Of a DNA stretch of 64,000 nt, positions 9,650-17,544 are shown piece by piece. The first letter of the stretch is position 1; each line of letters begins with the position of its first letter. Source of the stretch: Epilithonimonas xixisoli (GTDB lineage: Bacteria > Bacteroidota > Bacteroidia > Flavobacteriales > Weeksellaceae); assembly GCF_004365655.1 (NCBI RefSeq), contig NZ_SOEO01000002.1, positions 558,001 to 622,000 on the forward strand, read 5' to 3'. The notes below the pieces were generated by a model, which searched no databases, was not told the DNA's origin, and was given only the letters and a program-made list of their open reading frames with translations. Both the position numbers and the translations under genes were made by a program.

Positions 9650-11211
9650 TGATATACAGATTTATTATAACAATTTTTCTTATTCCCGTATTCTGTTTTG
9701 CTCAGAATCAATATCTTGATACCTCTTTCAATGGGACAGGAAAATTCTTTTTGGGAACGGTATTCAATTATCCAAACAGCAATTCCGAATACATCACAGA
9801 TGCCGTTGAACAGCCGGATGGAAAAGTAATCTTTCTGGGAATTTCACATAGCAATTCAGGATTTTTTGAACCTATCTACTGCACTGTTTTCAGGTTGAAT
9901 ACCGATGGTACTTTGGATGATTCCTTTGGAAATGAAGGAGTTTTCCAATATTCTACATATCAACATCAAAGAAATTTATTTAATGTTGCTTCCAAAATTG
10001 TATTGCAGAATGATGGAAGTTTATTGATTGCAGGCGTTGGTTATGCGGTTGCAAACAATCTGAACAGTGATTTGATTGTTATGAAGCTCAATGCAAATGG
10101 CTCTATTGATACGTTTTTCGGTGAAAACGGAATATCAAGATTACCAATATTGATAGGAAATAACCTGAAAATTAATGATATGATTGTGTATAACGATGTA
10201 ATTTACACCGCTGGAAGAGCCAATTCCTACGCTTATATTGCAAGCATCAATCTCGATGGTTCAATAAATACAAATTTTAATGGTCTGGGAACATTGATTC
10301 TTGATGATACAAGTCTTTACTATAATGATATTAAAAAGCTCAAAATTGTTTCAGGTAAATTATTGGCAATTGGAATTTCTAAAGATTCATCTTTTAACAT
10401 TCGCCTTTCGCTCGCTAGAGTTTTTCTGGACGGAAGTTTAGATATATCTTATGGCACTTCAGGAATAGCAACCCCAGCTTTGATAGGAGAAACCAATGAA
10501 AGCATACTAGACTATCAGCTTTTGCCAGATGACAAGCTTCTCACAATAATCGGAGGAAATTTTTATCAAGTCAATAAATATGGTCTACTGGATGCCACTT
10601 TTGGTACAAATGGTTTCATAAAAAACCCTTACAACGAAAGCTTTTTGACGGCAACTATTACTGCGGATAAGAAAACCATTCTTTCCAAATCTATTATAGA
10701 TGGTCCAGCCGATATTTATCAATCATTCAAAACAGTCAGAATCAATTCTGATTTCACAAAAGATGCAGGATATTACAATAATGGTCAGGTTCTCACCAAT
10801 GTTTTGGCACCAGAACACTATGTCCAGGCTCCTGCGAAGGTTCTCGCTCTTTCAAATGGTAAAACCCTTGTTGCCGGAACAGTTACGACCATTCCAAATC
10901 CGAATGTTTCCAGCATTAAGCAACAGAAATATGTAGTCGTAAGATATACCACAGCAGGAACTTTGCAAACCCAAGATACAGATAAACGTGAATTTTTAAC
11001 CTATCCTAACCCTGTAAAGAATACAATTAATTTCAAAACTTTGGAAAAAGTTAAAAAAGCGGAAATCTACGACTTGTCCGGAAGATTGATAAAAGCTGAA
11101 TCGAAAATTGAAAATAATAAGATAGACGCATCTGCATTAAAATATGGAGATTATATTTTAAAAATAACAACGGACAAACAAGTATATCATTCAAAATTTA
11201 TTAAGGAATAG
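9646..11211 (+). CDS. Delta-60 repeat secreted protein with T9SS type A sorting domain (third of three)
   Basis: 521 residues. The ATG overlaps the previous stop (ATGA), with a second ATG three bases on; either gives a signal peptide ending CFAQNQ. The mature N-terminus YLDTSFNGTG is nearly the same as in the first paralogue (YLDSTFNGTG), supporting tandem duplication. Delta-60 units are followed by a T9SS type A domain (FLTYPNPVKNTINFKTLEK to the final FIKE). A strong terminator follows within 10 bases, closing the operon. Confidence 0.85.
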   Translation: MMIYRFIITIFLIPVFCFAQNQYLDTSFNGTGKFFLGTVFNYPNSNSEYITDAVEQPDGKVIFLGISHSNSGFFEPIYCTVFRLNTDGTLDDSFGNEGVFQYSTYQHQRNLFNVASKIVLQNDGSLLIAGVGYAVANNLNSDLIVMKLNANGSIDTFFGENGISRLPILIGNNLKINDMIVYNDVIYTAGRANSYAYIASINLDGSINTNFNGLGTLILDDTSLYYNDIKKLKIVSGKLLAIGISKDSSFNIRLSLARVFLDGSLDISYGTSGIATPALIGETNESILDYQLLPDDKLLTIIGGNFYQVNKYGLLDATFGTNGFIKNPYNESFLTATITADKKTILSKSIIDGPADIYQSFKTVRINSDFTKDAGYYNNGQVLTNVLAPEHYVQAPAKVLALSNGKTLVAGTVTTIPNPNVSSIKQQKYVVVRYTTAGTLQTQDTDKREFLTYPNPVKNTINFKTLEKVKKAEIYDLSGRLIKAESKIENNKIDASALKYGDYILKITTDKQVYHSKFIKE

Positions 11212-11216
11212 GTTTA

Positions 11217-11268
11217 GAAAAAAACCTTTCACAAATTCCAAATCATTACATTTGTGAAAGGTTTTTAT
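11217..11268 (+). terminator. Intrinsic terminator of the delta-60 operon
   Basis: A 15-base inverted repeat (11221-11235 with 11251-11265, arm AAAACCTTTCACAAA) with a T-rich right flank. It ends only about 10 bases before the TTG start of the exonuclease gene, so that gene needs its own promoter or depends on read-through. Confidence 0.8.
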
Positions 11269-11276
11269 TTAGTCAT

Positions 11277-12506
11277 TTGTATACAATAATAGATATAGAA
11301 AGTAACGGCGCACCATTTCGGAAAGAAAGCATCATCGAGATTGCAATCTATCGTTTTGACGGTCACGAGATTACAGACCAATTTATCTCACTCGTGAATC
11401 CCGAAAGTGAGATTTCTTCTTTTGTTCAAAAGTTGACAGGAATCTCATCGAAAATGGTTTTGACCGCTCCAAAATTTCACGAAATTGCAAAACGTGTTGT
11501 GGAAATTACGCAGGATTCAACTTTGGTTGGACACAATATTGATTTCGATTACCGGATGCTTCGCCAATCATTCAAACGGCTTGGTTACGAATTCAATATC
11601 AATACTTTAGACACTATTCCATTAGCTAAAAAATTGATTCCGGAAGAGAAAAGTTATTCCTTGAGTAAACTTTGCAAATCCATCGGAATTCCGTTGACAG
11701 AAGCGCACCGAGCAAGTGGCGATGCCAGAGCGACTTTGGACTTATTCAAATTGTTGATGATTAAGGACAAATCCAATGAGATCATCCAATCTCAACAGGA
11801 AGAAAATCACGCCAAAAGTTTTCTAAACAAAATCCAATTGTTGACGGAAGACCTTCCAAATGAGCGCGGAATCTTATATTTTCAGAATTCTGACGGGAAA
11901 ATTATCTATTCTGATGTTGTAGAAGATTTATATAAATCAGCAAAAAAAATCCTTGAATCTGATTCAAGAAAATATAAAAACATTCAAGAAGACTCAGTTT
12001 TGACTTCTTATGAATTGACAGGAACTGACCTGATTGCCAAACTAATGATGAAAAATAAAGGCATCAGCAAAACGCAACCTTTGCCTTTCGGATTGTTTCA
12101 CAGAAAGAATAAATATATTCTTGAGAAAATCAAAAAAGAGCAGGAAGAGAAACCTTATTTGAGATTCAAAAGTTTTACGCAAGGTTTGAAAGCCATCAAT
12201 TACATCAAATCCAAACCGGAGCTGAAAGAAAATCTTGATGAATTCACGCAGAAAATCAATCTTAAAAAGAGAAACGAAATCTGGACTTCATCGGGCAGAA
12301 CTTTGGGTGAAAAGTCCTTCCTCATTTTAGAAAACGGAAAACTGACTGGTTTTGGGTTTTACGATTTGTATCATCAAATCCAATCTTTGGAAAAAATCAA
12401 AAAACTGATGTTGCCTGTTTCCAGATTCTCTCAGGATTTGCAGAATGATTTGCAGTTGGCGCTTTTGAGGAATGAGTTTGAGGTTTTTCCGCTTCCTGAA
12501 AAATAA
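11277..12506 (+). CDS. DnaQ-like 3'-5' exonuclease fused to a degenerate GIY-YIG-like domain
   Basis: 409 residues, start codon TTG. Residues 1-165 are a DEDDh exonuclease: DIESNG (Exo I), GHNIDFDY (Exo II) and HRASGDAR (Exo III, carrying the H and last D). A second region (about 195-285) aligns by eye with the UvrC/Cho N-terminal domain: LPNERGILYFQNSDGKIIYS matches the 'LPxxPGVYxFxDxxGxxIYVGKA' pattern, and TGTDLIAKLMM matches the 'TGSELEALLLE' helix. The GIY and YIG signatures are changed (GILY, IIYSD), so nuclease activity is doubtful. The role is probably in DNA repair or editing. The start rests on family N-termini (MYxIIDIESNG) and the absence of an in-frame ATG. Confidence 0.82.
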   Translation: MYTIIDIESNGAPFRKESIIEIAIYRFDGHEITDQFISLVNPESEISSFVQKLTGISSKMVLTAPKFHEIAKRVVEITQDSTLVGHNIDFDYRMLRQSFKRLGYEFNINTLDTIPLAKKLIPEEKSYSLSKLCKSIGIPLTEAHRASGDARATLDLFKLLMIKDKSNEIIQSQQEENHAKSFLNKIQLLTEDLPNERGILYFQNSDGKIIYSDVVEDLYKSAKKILESDSRKYKNIQEDSVLTSYELTGTDLIAKLMMKNKGISKTQPLPFGLFHRKNKYILEKIKKEQEEKPYLRFKSFTQGLKAINYIKSKPELKENLDEFTQKINLKKRNEIWTSSGRTLGEKSFLILENGKLTGFGFYDLYHQIQSLEKIKKLMLPVSRFSQDLQNDLQLALLRNEFEVFPLPEK

Positions 12507-12511
12507 AATTA

Positions 12512-12991
12512 ATGAAAAAAATTCTACCATTTTTTATTTTCTTCATTCTTTTTACAACTTTTTTTAATTGCTCAAAATCGGCTGATAATAAACTCAAAAA
12601 AGATAAAGATTTTGTTCGTGACTGGAAAGTTTTAAGATATCCTTATTCAAATGCAGTTTTAAGTTTATTCGGAAACAATGAATTTAAATATTCTGAAACT
12701 GGTCATACTTCTGAATTATATTCTGAAGGTTTATGGTCAATGAAAAACGATACGCTTATATTAAATTCTCTCAGACCTAATGAATGCTTATATATTGACG
12801 ATTTTTCTTTAAATGAAAAAGAGACTTTCGAATCAATGAAAACCACTTTGAAAAATTGTAATCCAAAACCTAATTCTAAATTTTTCACAGAATTTAATAA
12901 TTCGAAATTCATAGTAAAAACTGATTCTTTGATTTATTTGAACTTGAATAGTGATTACAAGAGACAATATGGAAATTATAAAATTTATTAA
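12512..12991 (+). CDS. Putative lipoprotein, unknown function
   Basis: 159 residues with a hydrophobic signal peptide and a lipobox-like FFNC, the Cys at position 20, so a lipoprotein is likely. The mature part is hydrophilic with two Cys (in NECLY and LKNCN) and no recognised motif. It starts 5 bases after the exonuclease stop and may be translated from the same mRNA. The folded region (WKVLRYPYSNAVLSLFGNNEFKYS...GLWSMKNDTLIL) has the look of small lipocalin-like lipoproteins, but this is only an impression. Confidence 0.65.
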   Translation: MKKILPFFIFFILFTTFFNCSKSADNKLKKDKDFVRDWKVLRYPYSNAVLSLFGNNEFKYSETGHTSELYSEGLWSMKNDTLILNSLRPNECLYIDDFSLNEKETFESMKTTLKNCNPKPNSKFFTEFNNSKFIVKTDSLIYLNLNSDYKRQYGNYKIY

Positions 12992-13012
12992 CCATCTAAT
13001 TAGAATGCTATT

Positions 13013-13105
13013 CCCGCAGCCCGACTTGAGTGGAAATCCTTTTTTGTGGCTGGAAAAGCGTGGGCAAAAAAGATTGGGAACGGAAGGCGGATAAAGCTGC
13101 CCAAA
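13013..13105 (+). ncRNA. Structured RNA element, family A copy 1
   Basis: Seen: helix P1 GCAGC/GCTGC (13016-13020 with 13096-13100); directly stacked P2 CCGACTT/AAGGCGG (13021-13027 with 13084-13090) with one A-G mismatch in the middle; a five-base bulge ATAAA between the 3' strands; an internal loop holding GTGGA and CGGA; and P3 (13035-13046 with 13065-13075) made of AATC(C)TTTTTTG. A second copy at 57723-57803 keeps P1, P2, the bulge length and both loops but has a different P3. A minus-strand relative lies at 22748-22836. It could belong to the Flavo-1 RNA motif reported from flavobacteria; I could not check. It is the only feature, apart from the hairpin at 13278, in the gap before lysA. 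Confidence 0.6.
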
Positions 13106-13277
13106 ATAAAAACCAATCCAAAAATTGCGAGATTTACAGATAAACTCTAATTTTGCGAAAAATTTTAACAACAAGCAATGCAATATTTTAAACAAAGCAA
13201 AATCGGAAAAAAGGGAGCTGTAAGGTTCTCTAAGGTTTGGAATGTATAATGAGTTGCGTGCATAAGATATCTATTGC

Positions 13278-13315
13278 GGCAGACTCTTTATATAAGAATC
13301 TGCCTTTTTATTTTT
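13278..13315 (+). terminator. Terminator-like hairpin directly upstream of lysA
   Basis: GGCAGA (13278-13283) pairs with TCTGCC (13299-13304), followed by TTTTTATTTTT. It ends 13 bases before the lysA ATG. It may end the transcript holding the RNA element upstream or work as an attenuator of lysA. No lysine-rich leader peptide and no known lysine riboswitch core was recognised. Confidence 0.55.
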
Positions 13316-13328
13316 AAAAATCTACCTT

Positions 13329-14528
13329 ATGACAAATCAGGATTTGCTGGCTATAGCAAAAGAATTCGGGACGCCCGTGTATGTTTATGACGTTAATTCC
13401 ATCAGCGAACAATATAAAAAGCTGACGTCTTCTTTCTCGAAGACCACGCGTTTTTTCTACGCTGCAAAGGCTTTGACCAATATCAATATCCTGAAGTACG
13501 TAGAAAAACTGGGCGCATCTTTGGACTGCGTTTCTATCAACGAGGTAAAATTGGGTCTGAAAGCTGGTTTCTCCAACGAAAGAATTCTATTCACGCCAAA
13601 CTGTGTTGACTTGGCTGAGATCGAGGAAGCAATGTCTCATAAAGTTCATATCAATATCGATAATATTTCGATTCTTGAACAATTCGGGAATAAATTCGGT
13701 GGTTCTTATCCGATTTTTGTGAGAATCAATCCACACATTTATGCTGGTGGAAATCATAAAATCTCGACCGGACATATCGATTCCAAATTCGGGATTTCGA
13801 TTCACCAAATGCGTCACATCGAACGTGTGATGAAATCTACCAATCTGAATGTGGAAGGTCTTCATATGCACACCGGAAGCGAGATCAAAGACCCAGATGT
13901 TTTCATCCAAGGTCTTGAGATTATGTTTGAATTGGCAGAACATTTCCCAAATTTGAAATATCTGGATATGGGAAGTGGCTTCAAAGTGCCTTATCAAGAA
14001 GGCGACATCGAAACGGATGTGAAATCTCTTGGTAAAAAAGTCAACGCATCCATCAAAAAATACGAGGAAGAATCTGGCAAGAAATTCCAGCTTTGGTTTG
14101 AGCCGGGGAAATTTTTGGTGAGTGACAGTGGACATTTCTTAGTAAAATCGAATGTCATAAAGCAAACCACAGCAACGGTTTTCGTAGGCGTGAATTCTGG
14201 TTTCAATCATTTGATTCGTCCGATGTTCTACGATTCTTATCACATTATTGAAAACTTATCCAATCCAAAAGGTGCGGAAAGAATTTATACGGTTGTCGGA
14301 AACATCTGTGAGACAGACACTTTCGCTTGGGACAGAAAAATAAATGAGGTAAGAGAAGGCGACGTTTTGGTTTTCAGAAATGCGGGCGCTTACGGTTTTG
14401 AGATGAGTTCTAATTTTAATTCAAGATTGAAACCTGCAGAAGTGATGTTTCTGGACGGAAAAGCGCACCTCATCAGAAAAAGAGATGAGTTTGAAGATCT
14501 ATTGAAAAATCAGATCGAGGTTTTGTAA
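13329..14528 (+). CDS. lysA: Diaminopimelate decarboxylase
   Basis: 399 residues of the fold-type III PLP decarboxylase family. The PLP lysine is K47 in FFYAAKAL; GLHMHTGSEI, the glycine-rich MGSGF, and CETDTFAWDR near residue 336 (active-site Cys) are all present. The last step of lysine synthesis: meso-diaminopimelate to L-lysine plus CO2, in the cytoplasm. Length is normal (about 400-420). It appears monocistronic: a terminator-like hairpin lies just upstream and the next gene encodes an unrelated secreted protein 64 bases on. Confidence 0.93.
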   Translation: MTNQDLLAIAKEFGTPVYVYDVNSISEQYKKLTSSFSKTTRFFYAAKALTNINILKYVEKLGASLDCVSINEVKLGLKAGFSNERILFTPNCVDLAEIEEAMSHKVHINIDNISILEQFGNKFGGSYPIFVRINPHIYAGGNHKISTGHIDSKFGISIHQMRHIERVMKSTNLNVEGLHMHTGSEIKDPDVFIQGLEIMFELAEHFPNLKYLDMGSGFKVPYQEGDIETDVKSLGKKVNASIKKYEEESGKKFQLWFEPGKFLVSDSGHFLVKSNVIKQTTATVFVGVNSGFNHLIRPMFYDSYHIIENLSNPKGAERIYTVVGNICETDTFAWDRKINEVREGDVLVFRNAGAYGFEMSSNFNSRLKPAEVMFLDGKAHLIRKRDEFEDLLKNQIEVL

Positions 14529-14592
14529 ATAATTCTGTATCAGAACTATTTTGGCATAAAATTTCTTTCATAATTTTTCAAAATCAAAATCT

Positions 14593-15099
14593 ATGAAATC
14601 ATTATTACTTTCCTTTAGTTTATTAATAAGTTCATTGGCTTTCGCACAAAACAGCGATGTGGAAGATATGATGAACATCGATATTCCAATGAACGACGCA
14701 TCTTTAAGTTCCGTTGCTTACAATGTGAGAGGTATTTATCAACTTAAGGATGATAATTGCGACCCTGCAAAGTTCAAAACTTTAAAATATCCAGGCGGTG
14801 CAGAAGCTTACATCAAGGAATTGAAAGAAAAACTGGCGCAAAATGTGAATTGGAAAACTTACGTTATCAACGGTTTGTTCTTCGTGAAATTGGACATTAA
14901 TAAAGATGGAAATCTTGCAAAATTGGAAGCCGGACCAAAAGTAGCTAACAGCGATCAATTTCTAAATGACCTGAAAGAAGCGGCAAAAAAAGTGAACAAA
15001 ACCTGGACGCCGGCCAAATGCAATGGAAATCCCATCGATTCTCAAGCAATGCTTAAGATTGATTTTTCATCGATGGCTTATGACAATGCTTTTAACTAG
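14593..15099 (+). CDS. Secreted protein with a TonB C-terminal-like domain
   Basis: 168 residues with signal peptide MKSLLLSFSLLISSLAFAQ. The mature part has the pattern of a stand-alone TonB C-terminal fold: GGAEAYIKELKEKL, then VKLDINKDGNLAKLEAGPKV, then a KTWTPAKCNGNPIDSQAMLKIDF finish, matching the 'W.PA..NG.PV......F' end of energy transducers. There is no N-terminal membrane anchor and no proline-rich spacer, so it is unlikely to be a working TonB. Two Cys (near 56 and 137) could form a disulfide. Function unknown. A strong terminator follows. Confidence 0.7.
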   Translation: MKSLLLSFSLLISSLAFAQNSDVEDMMNIDIPMNDASLSSVAYNVRGIYQLKDDNCDPAKFKTLKYPGGAEAYIKELKEKLAQNVNWKTYVINGLFFVKLDINKDGNLAKLEAGPKVANSDQFLNDLKEAAKKVNKTWTPAKCNGNPIDSQAMLKIDFSSMAYDNAFN

Positions 15100-15150
15100 A
15101 TGCAAGAAATTTGCCTTTAGATATTAGATTCTTTCTAGAATCAACATATT

Positions 15151-15179
15151 AAAACCGCCTGTGATGGCGGTTTTTTTTT
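15151..15179 (+). terminator. Intrinsic terminator
   Basis: AAAACCGCC, the loop TGTGAT, and GGCGGTTTT, followed by a run of T: a textbook rho-independent terminator for the gene ending at 15099. Confidence 0.85.
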
Positions 15180-15311
15180 ATGCAATTTGAAACAGGATTA
15201 AAATTAATTTCATTTTTTATCAAAATAATAATTTATTATATCATTAAAAATAAGTATCATTGCATTCTTTTTTGACAAATTAATCTTATAATTATTAACA
15301 ATACAATTAGC

Positions 15312-16076
15312 ATGAAGAAATTTTTATTATCTCTTTCAATAATCGGTTCAAGTTTATTTTTTGGACAAATCAATAATACAGAAGGTTTTGAAACCAGCAA
15401 TGGAAGTTTTACAAACGTTGGGTTTTTCCGAAGCAAGTTTACATCATTTTGCAGTGGCGAATATGCATTGAGCAGAAACCTTTACAGCGCTGCGCTTACT
15501 GGCTCTACAACATTTTCATCCTCTGCATCTTCTGGTGCAGCGATAGATGTTTCTTTCAGCTACAGAACTTTCAATTATCCTGCAGATGCTAGCAAAAAAG
15601 TTTCTGGAGAAATCGTAATCGAATATTCTAAGGACGATGGTGTAACGTATTCACCAATCTCTACGATTGAGTTGAATTCTATTTTCACTTGCAAAACTTT
15701 TACTTACAAAATACAGGAAGGACTTGTGCCTGCAAATTCTAAATTCAAATTCCGTGTGACGGGAAATCAAAAAACGGACGGTGATTTCTATTTGATTCTA
15801 GATGATTTCAAATTTACACAGTCAACTCTTGCGGTATCAGAACTTTCCAAGAATAAAATTGGAATCTATCCAAACCCGGTTTCTGATGTTTTGAACTTGA
15901 GCGATTACAAAAATGTGAAGTCTGTAAGTGTTTCCGACATCACAGGAAGACAATTGAAAACGATTGCCAATCCGGAAAGCGCGATTCAATTGAAAGATTT
16001 GAAAGCGGGGAATTACATCGTGACAATCAACAATGTTGACGGGACTTCGCACAACACCAAGATCATCAAAAAATAA
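15312..16076 (+). CDS. T9SS type A sorting domain secreted protein
   Basis: 254 residues: a signal peptide (MKKFLLSLSIIGSSLFFGQ), a middle of about 150 residues rich in Ser and Thr with the look of a beta-sandwich (jelly-roll adhesin or carbohydrate-binding type), and a C-terminal T9SS sorting domain beginning IGIYPNPVSDVLNLSDYKN and ending TKIIKK. Two Cys (SFCSGEY and FTCKTF) may pair. Secreted to the cell surface or medium; the target of the middle domain is unknown. It is transcribed alone, between two strong terminators. Confidence 0.82.
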   Translation: MKKFLLSLSIIGSSLFFGQINNTEGFETSNGSFTNVGFFRSKFTSFCSGEYALSRNLYSAALTGSTTFSSSASSGAAIDVSFSYRTFNYPADASKKVSGEIVIEYSKDDGVTYSPISTIELNSIFTCKTFTYKIQEGLVPANSKFKFRVTGNQKTDGDFYLILDDFKFTQSTLAVSELSKNKIGIYPNPVSDVLNLSDYKNVKSVSVSDITGRQLKTIANPESAIQLKDLKAGNYIVTINNVDGTSHNTKIIKK

Positions 16077-16098
16077 CTAACTATACTTTTTCTAAAGA

Positions 16099-16132
16099 AA
16101 ACGCCTCAAAAATTTTTGAGGCGTTTCTGTTT
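16099..16132. terminator. Bidirectional terminator
   Basis: A perfect 12-base inverted repeat (AAACGCCTCAAA at 16099-16110 with 16115-16126) between convergent genes, with a T-rich right side and an A-rich left side. Confidence 0.85.
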
Positions 16133-16824
16133 TATTTTTTCAGGTTTAATTTCACAAGATATTGATCATTCTCATCTGTGTAAATCAATTCTGTGACCCA
16201 GCCTTCTTCCGAAGCAATTTTTTCTAAAGTTTCCTCATCCAGATAAAGCCATTTGAACCAATCTGTGAGTTGTTTCTGATATTCGTATAGACAAAAAACT
16301 TCGCCATAATAACGGTCTGTTGGGAAAATATCATCCTCGTACATATAATTGATATCCGAAGAATCGAAAATCAAAACTCCATTTTCATTGAGCAAAGTTT
16401 TAGCTTTTTGGAGAAATTTTCTGAAGCCATCCAAATCTCCACACAATCCGATTCCGTTCATCAATAGCAAAAGTGTGTCAAACTTTTCATTGTCTAATTT
16501 GAAAATATCTTCACAAAGCACATTTTTCAAACCTCGGTTTTTCATCACTTCGCAAGCTGCTGGTGAAATTTCCAATCCCACAGCTTCCTGATTTCGGCGT
16601 TGAAGAACCAATGCGTGACTTCCTGCACCAGCACCAATATCCAAAGTTTTTCCTTTGCATAGATCCAGAGCTTTCTTCTCGAGAGTCGGCATTTGTTTTT
16701 CGTTTCGGAAATAGATGGAAATCGGCATTTCTACCCTTGGTCCAAAAGTGTCGTGAACGTAGAGTTTGCCTCGGCTGGTTTTCTCGTGAAAATTTTTGAT
16801 GGCAATTCCTGGTAAATCGGTCAT
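16132..16824 (-). CDS. Class I SAM-dependent methyltransferase
   Basis: 231 residues from the ATG at 16824. Motif I LDIGAGAGSHALVL, an acidic strand II end (VGLEISP), and LLLLMNGIGLCGDLDGFRKFL and GVLIFDSSD downstream are typical of a Rossmann methyltransferase. The substrate is not evident. A longer reading from 16899 would cover a terminator hairpin and a -7 box (TATCTTTG on the minus strand, 16842-16849), so the shorter start is preferred. The N-terminal FHEKTSRGKLYVHDTFGPRVEMPISIYFR is shared with flavobacterial homologues often labelled only 'class I SAM methyltransferase'. Confidence 0.82.
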   Translation of the reverse strand: MTDLPGIAIKNFHEKTSRGKLYVHDTFGPRVEMPISIYFRNEKQMPTLEKKALDLCKGKTLDIGAGAGSHALVLQRRNQEAVGLEISPAACEVMKNRGLKNVLCEDIFKLDNEKFDTLLLLMNGIGLCGDLDGFRKFLQKAKTLLNENGVLIFDSSDINYMYEDDIFPTDRYYGEVFCLYEYQKQLTDWFKWLYLDEETLEKIASEEGWVTELIYTDENDQYLVKLNLKK

Positions 16825-16854
16825 AGAAAAAAAACTTACCGCAAAGATAATATT

Positions 16855-16922
16855 AATAAAAAAAGCATTCAGATCTCTCTGAACACTTTTTTTCGTCATT
16901 CGGAACTTACATTCTGAATGCT
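16855..16922 (-). terminator. Terminator of the surE-crp unit
   Basis: AGCATTCAGA (16864-16873) and TCTGAATGCT (16913-16922) form a perfect 10-base inverted repeat with extra pairing inside. On the minus strand the hairpin is followed by a run of seven T, as expected for termination after the Crp-like gene. Confidence 0.65.
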
Positions 16923-16968
16923 CACAACAAATGTAAATTTTATTTATTACAGATAAAATGAACCTCGG

Positions 16969-17538
16969 TTAAGAAATCCGTCTTCTTATTCTGCTCAATG
17001 CTTGTGGCGTAATTCCCATATAAGAAGCAATATGTTTCAGCGGAATCAATTGGAAAAGATTGGGTTGCTCTTTTAATAATTTAAGATATCTTTCTTCCGC
17101 CGTCTCACTTAGAAAAGAAAATTCCCGGTTCAGTTTCTCCACATATAATTGTTCCACAGTCAGCCTCCCAATCAGATTTCCAACGACGTGTCTTCTGTAA
17201 AGATCCTGCAAATTATCATAATGAACCCTCCAAACAACCATATCCGTGAGTGCTTCTACATTACATCGGGAAGGCGTTCTTTGTGTGAAAGAATCATAAG
17301 CAGTCAGATGTTGATATTTGAATACAAAACGTATGGTCAATTCTTTACTTTCCCTCTCAAAAAAAAGTCTCGCGACACCTTCTTCCACTACGGATAGATA
17401 ATTTTCTACCTCTCCAACTTTTAGAATAACATCTTTCTTTTTATACTCTGTTCTTGTATGTTTAGCAGAAAACTCATTCCAATCGTTGTCATTAAGCGGA
17501 ATATTTTTCGAAAGCAAATACTGTTTTACAAACTCCAT
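16969..17538 (-). CDS. Crp/Fnr-family transcriptional regulator
   Basis: 189 residues. An N-terminal cyclic-nucleotide-binding-like barrel (KKKDVILKVGEVENYLSVVEEGVARLFF) is followed by a dimer helix and a short C-terminal helix-turn-helix (HIASYMGITPQALSRIRRRI). The cNMP phosphate-binding signature (GE..RSA) is replaced by DSFTQRTPS, so cAMP binding is not expected; this is typical of the large 'Crp/Fnr family' of Bacteroidota. No Fe-S Cys cluster is seen. It starts 7 bases after surE, so the two are likely co-transcribed. Confidence 0.87.
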   Translation of the reverse strand: MEFVKQYLLSKNIPLNDNDWNEFSAKHTRTEYKKKDVILKVGEVENYLSVVEEGVARLFFERESKELTIRFVFKYQHLTAYDSFTQRTPSRCNVEALTDMVVWRVHYDNLQDLYRRHVVGNLIGRLTVEQLYVEKLNREFSFLSETAEERYLKLLKEQPNLFQLIPLKHIASYMGITPQALSRIRRRIS

Positions 17539-17544
17539 TCATTT

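Noticed and set aside
12833-13195. Minus-strand open frame of 120 codons across the RNA element upstream of lysA
   Set aside because: It runs antisense through the end of the lipoprotein gene and the structured element, has no ribosome site or signal peptide, and is not kept as a frame in the second element copy. Conserved RNA structure explains the sequence better.
16825-16899. N-terminal extension of the methyltransferase
   Set aside because: The extra codons cover a terminator hairpin and a -7 box, and lack homology to the family start; the ATG at 16824 is preferred.
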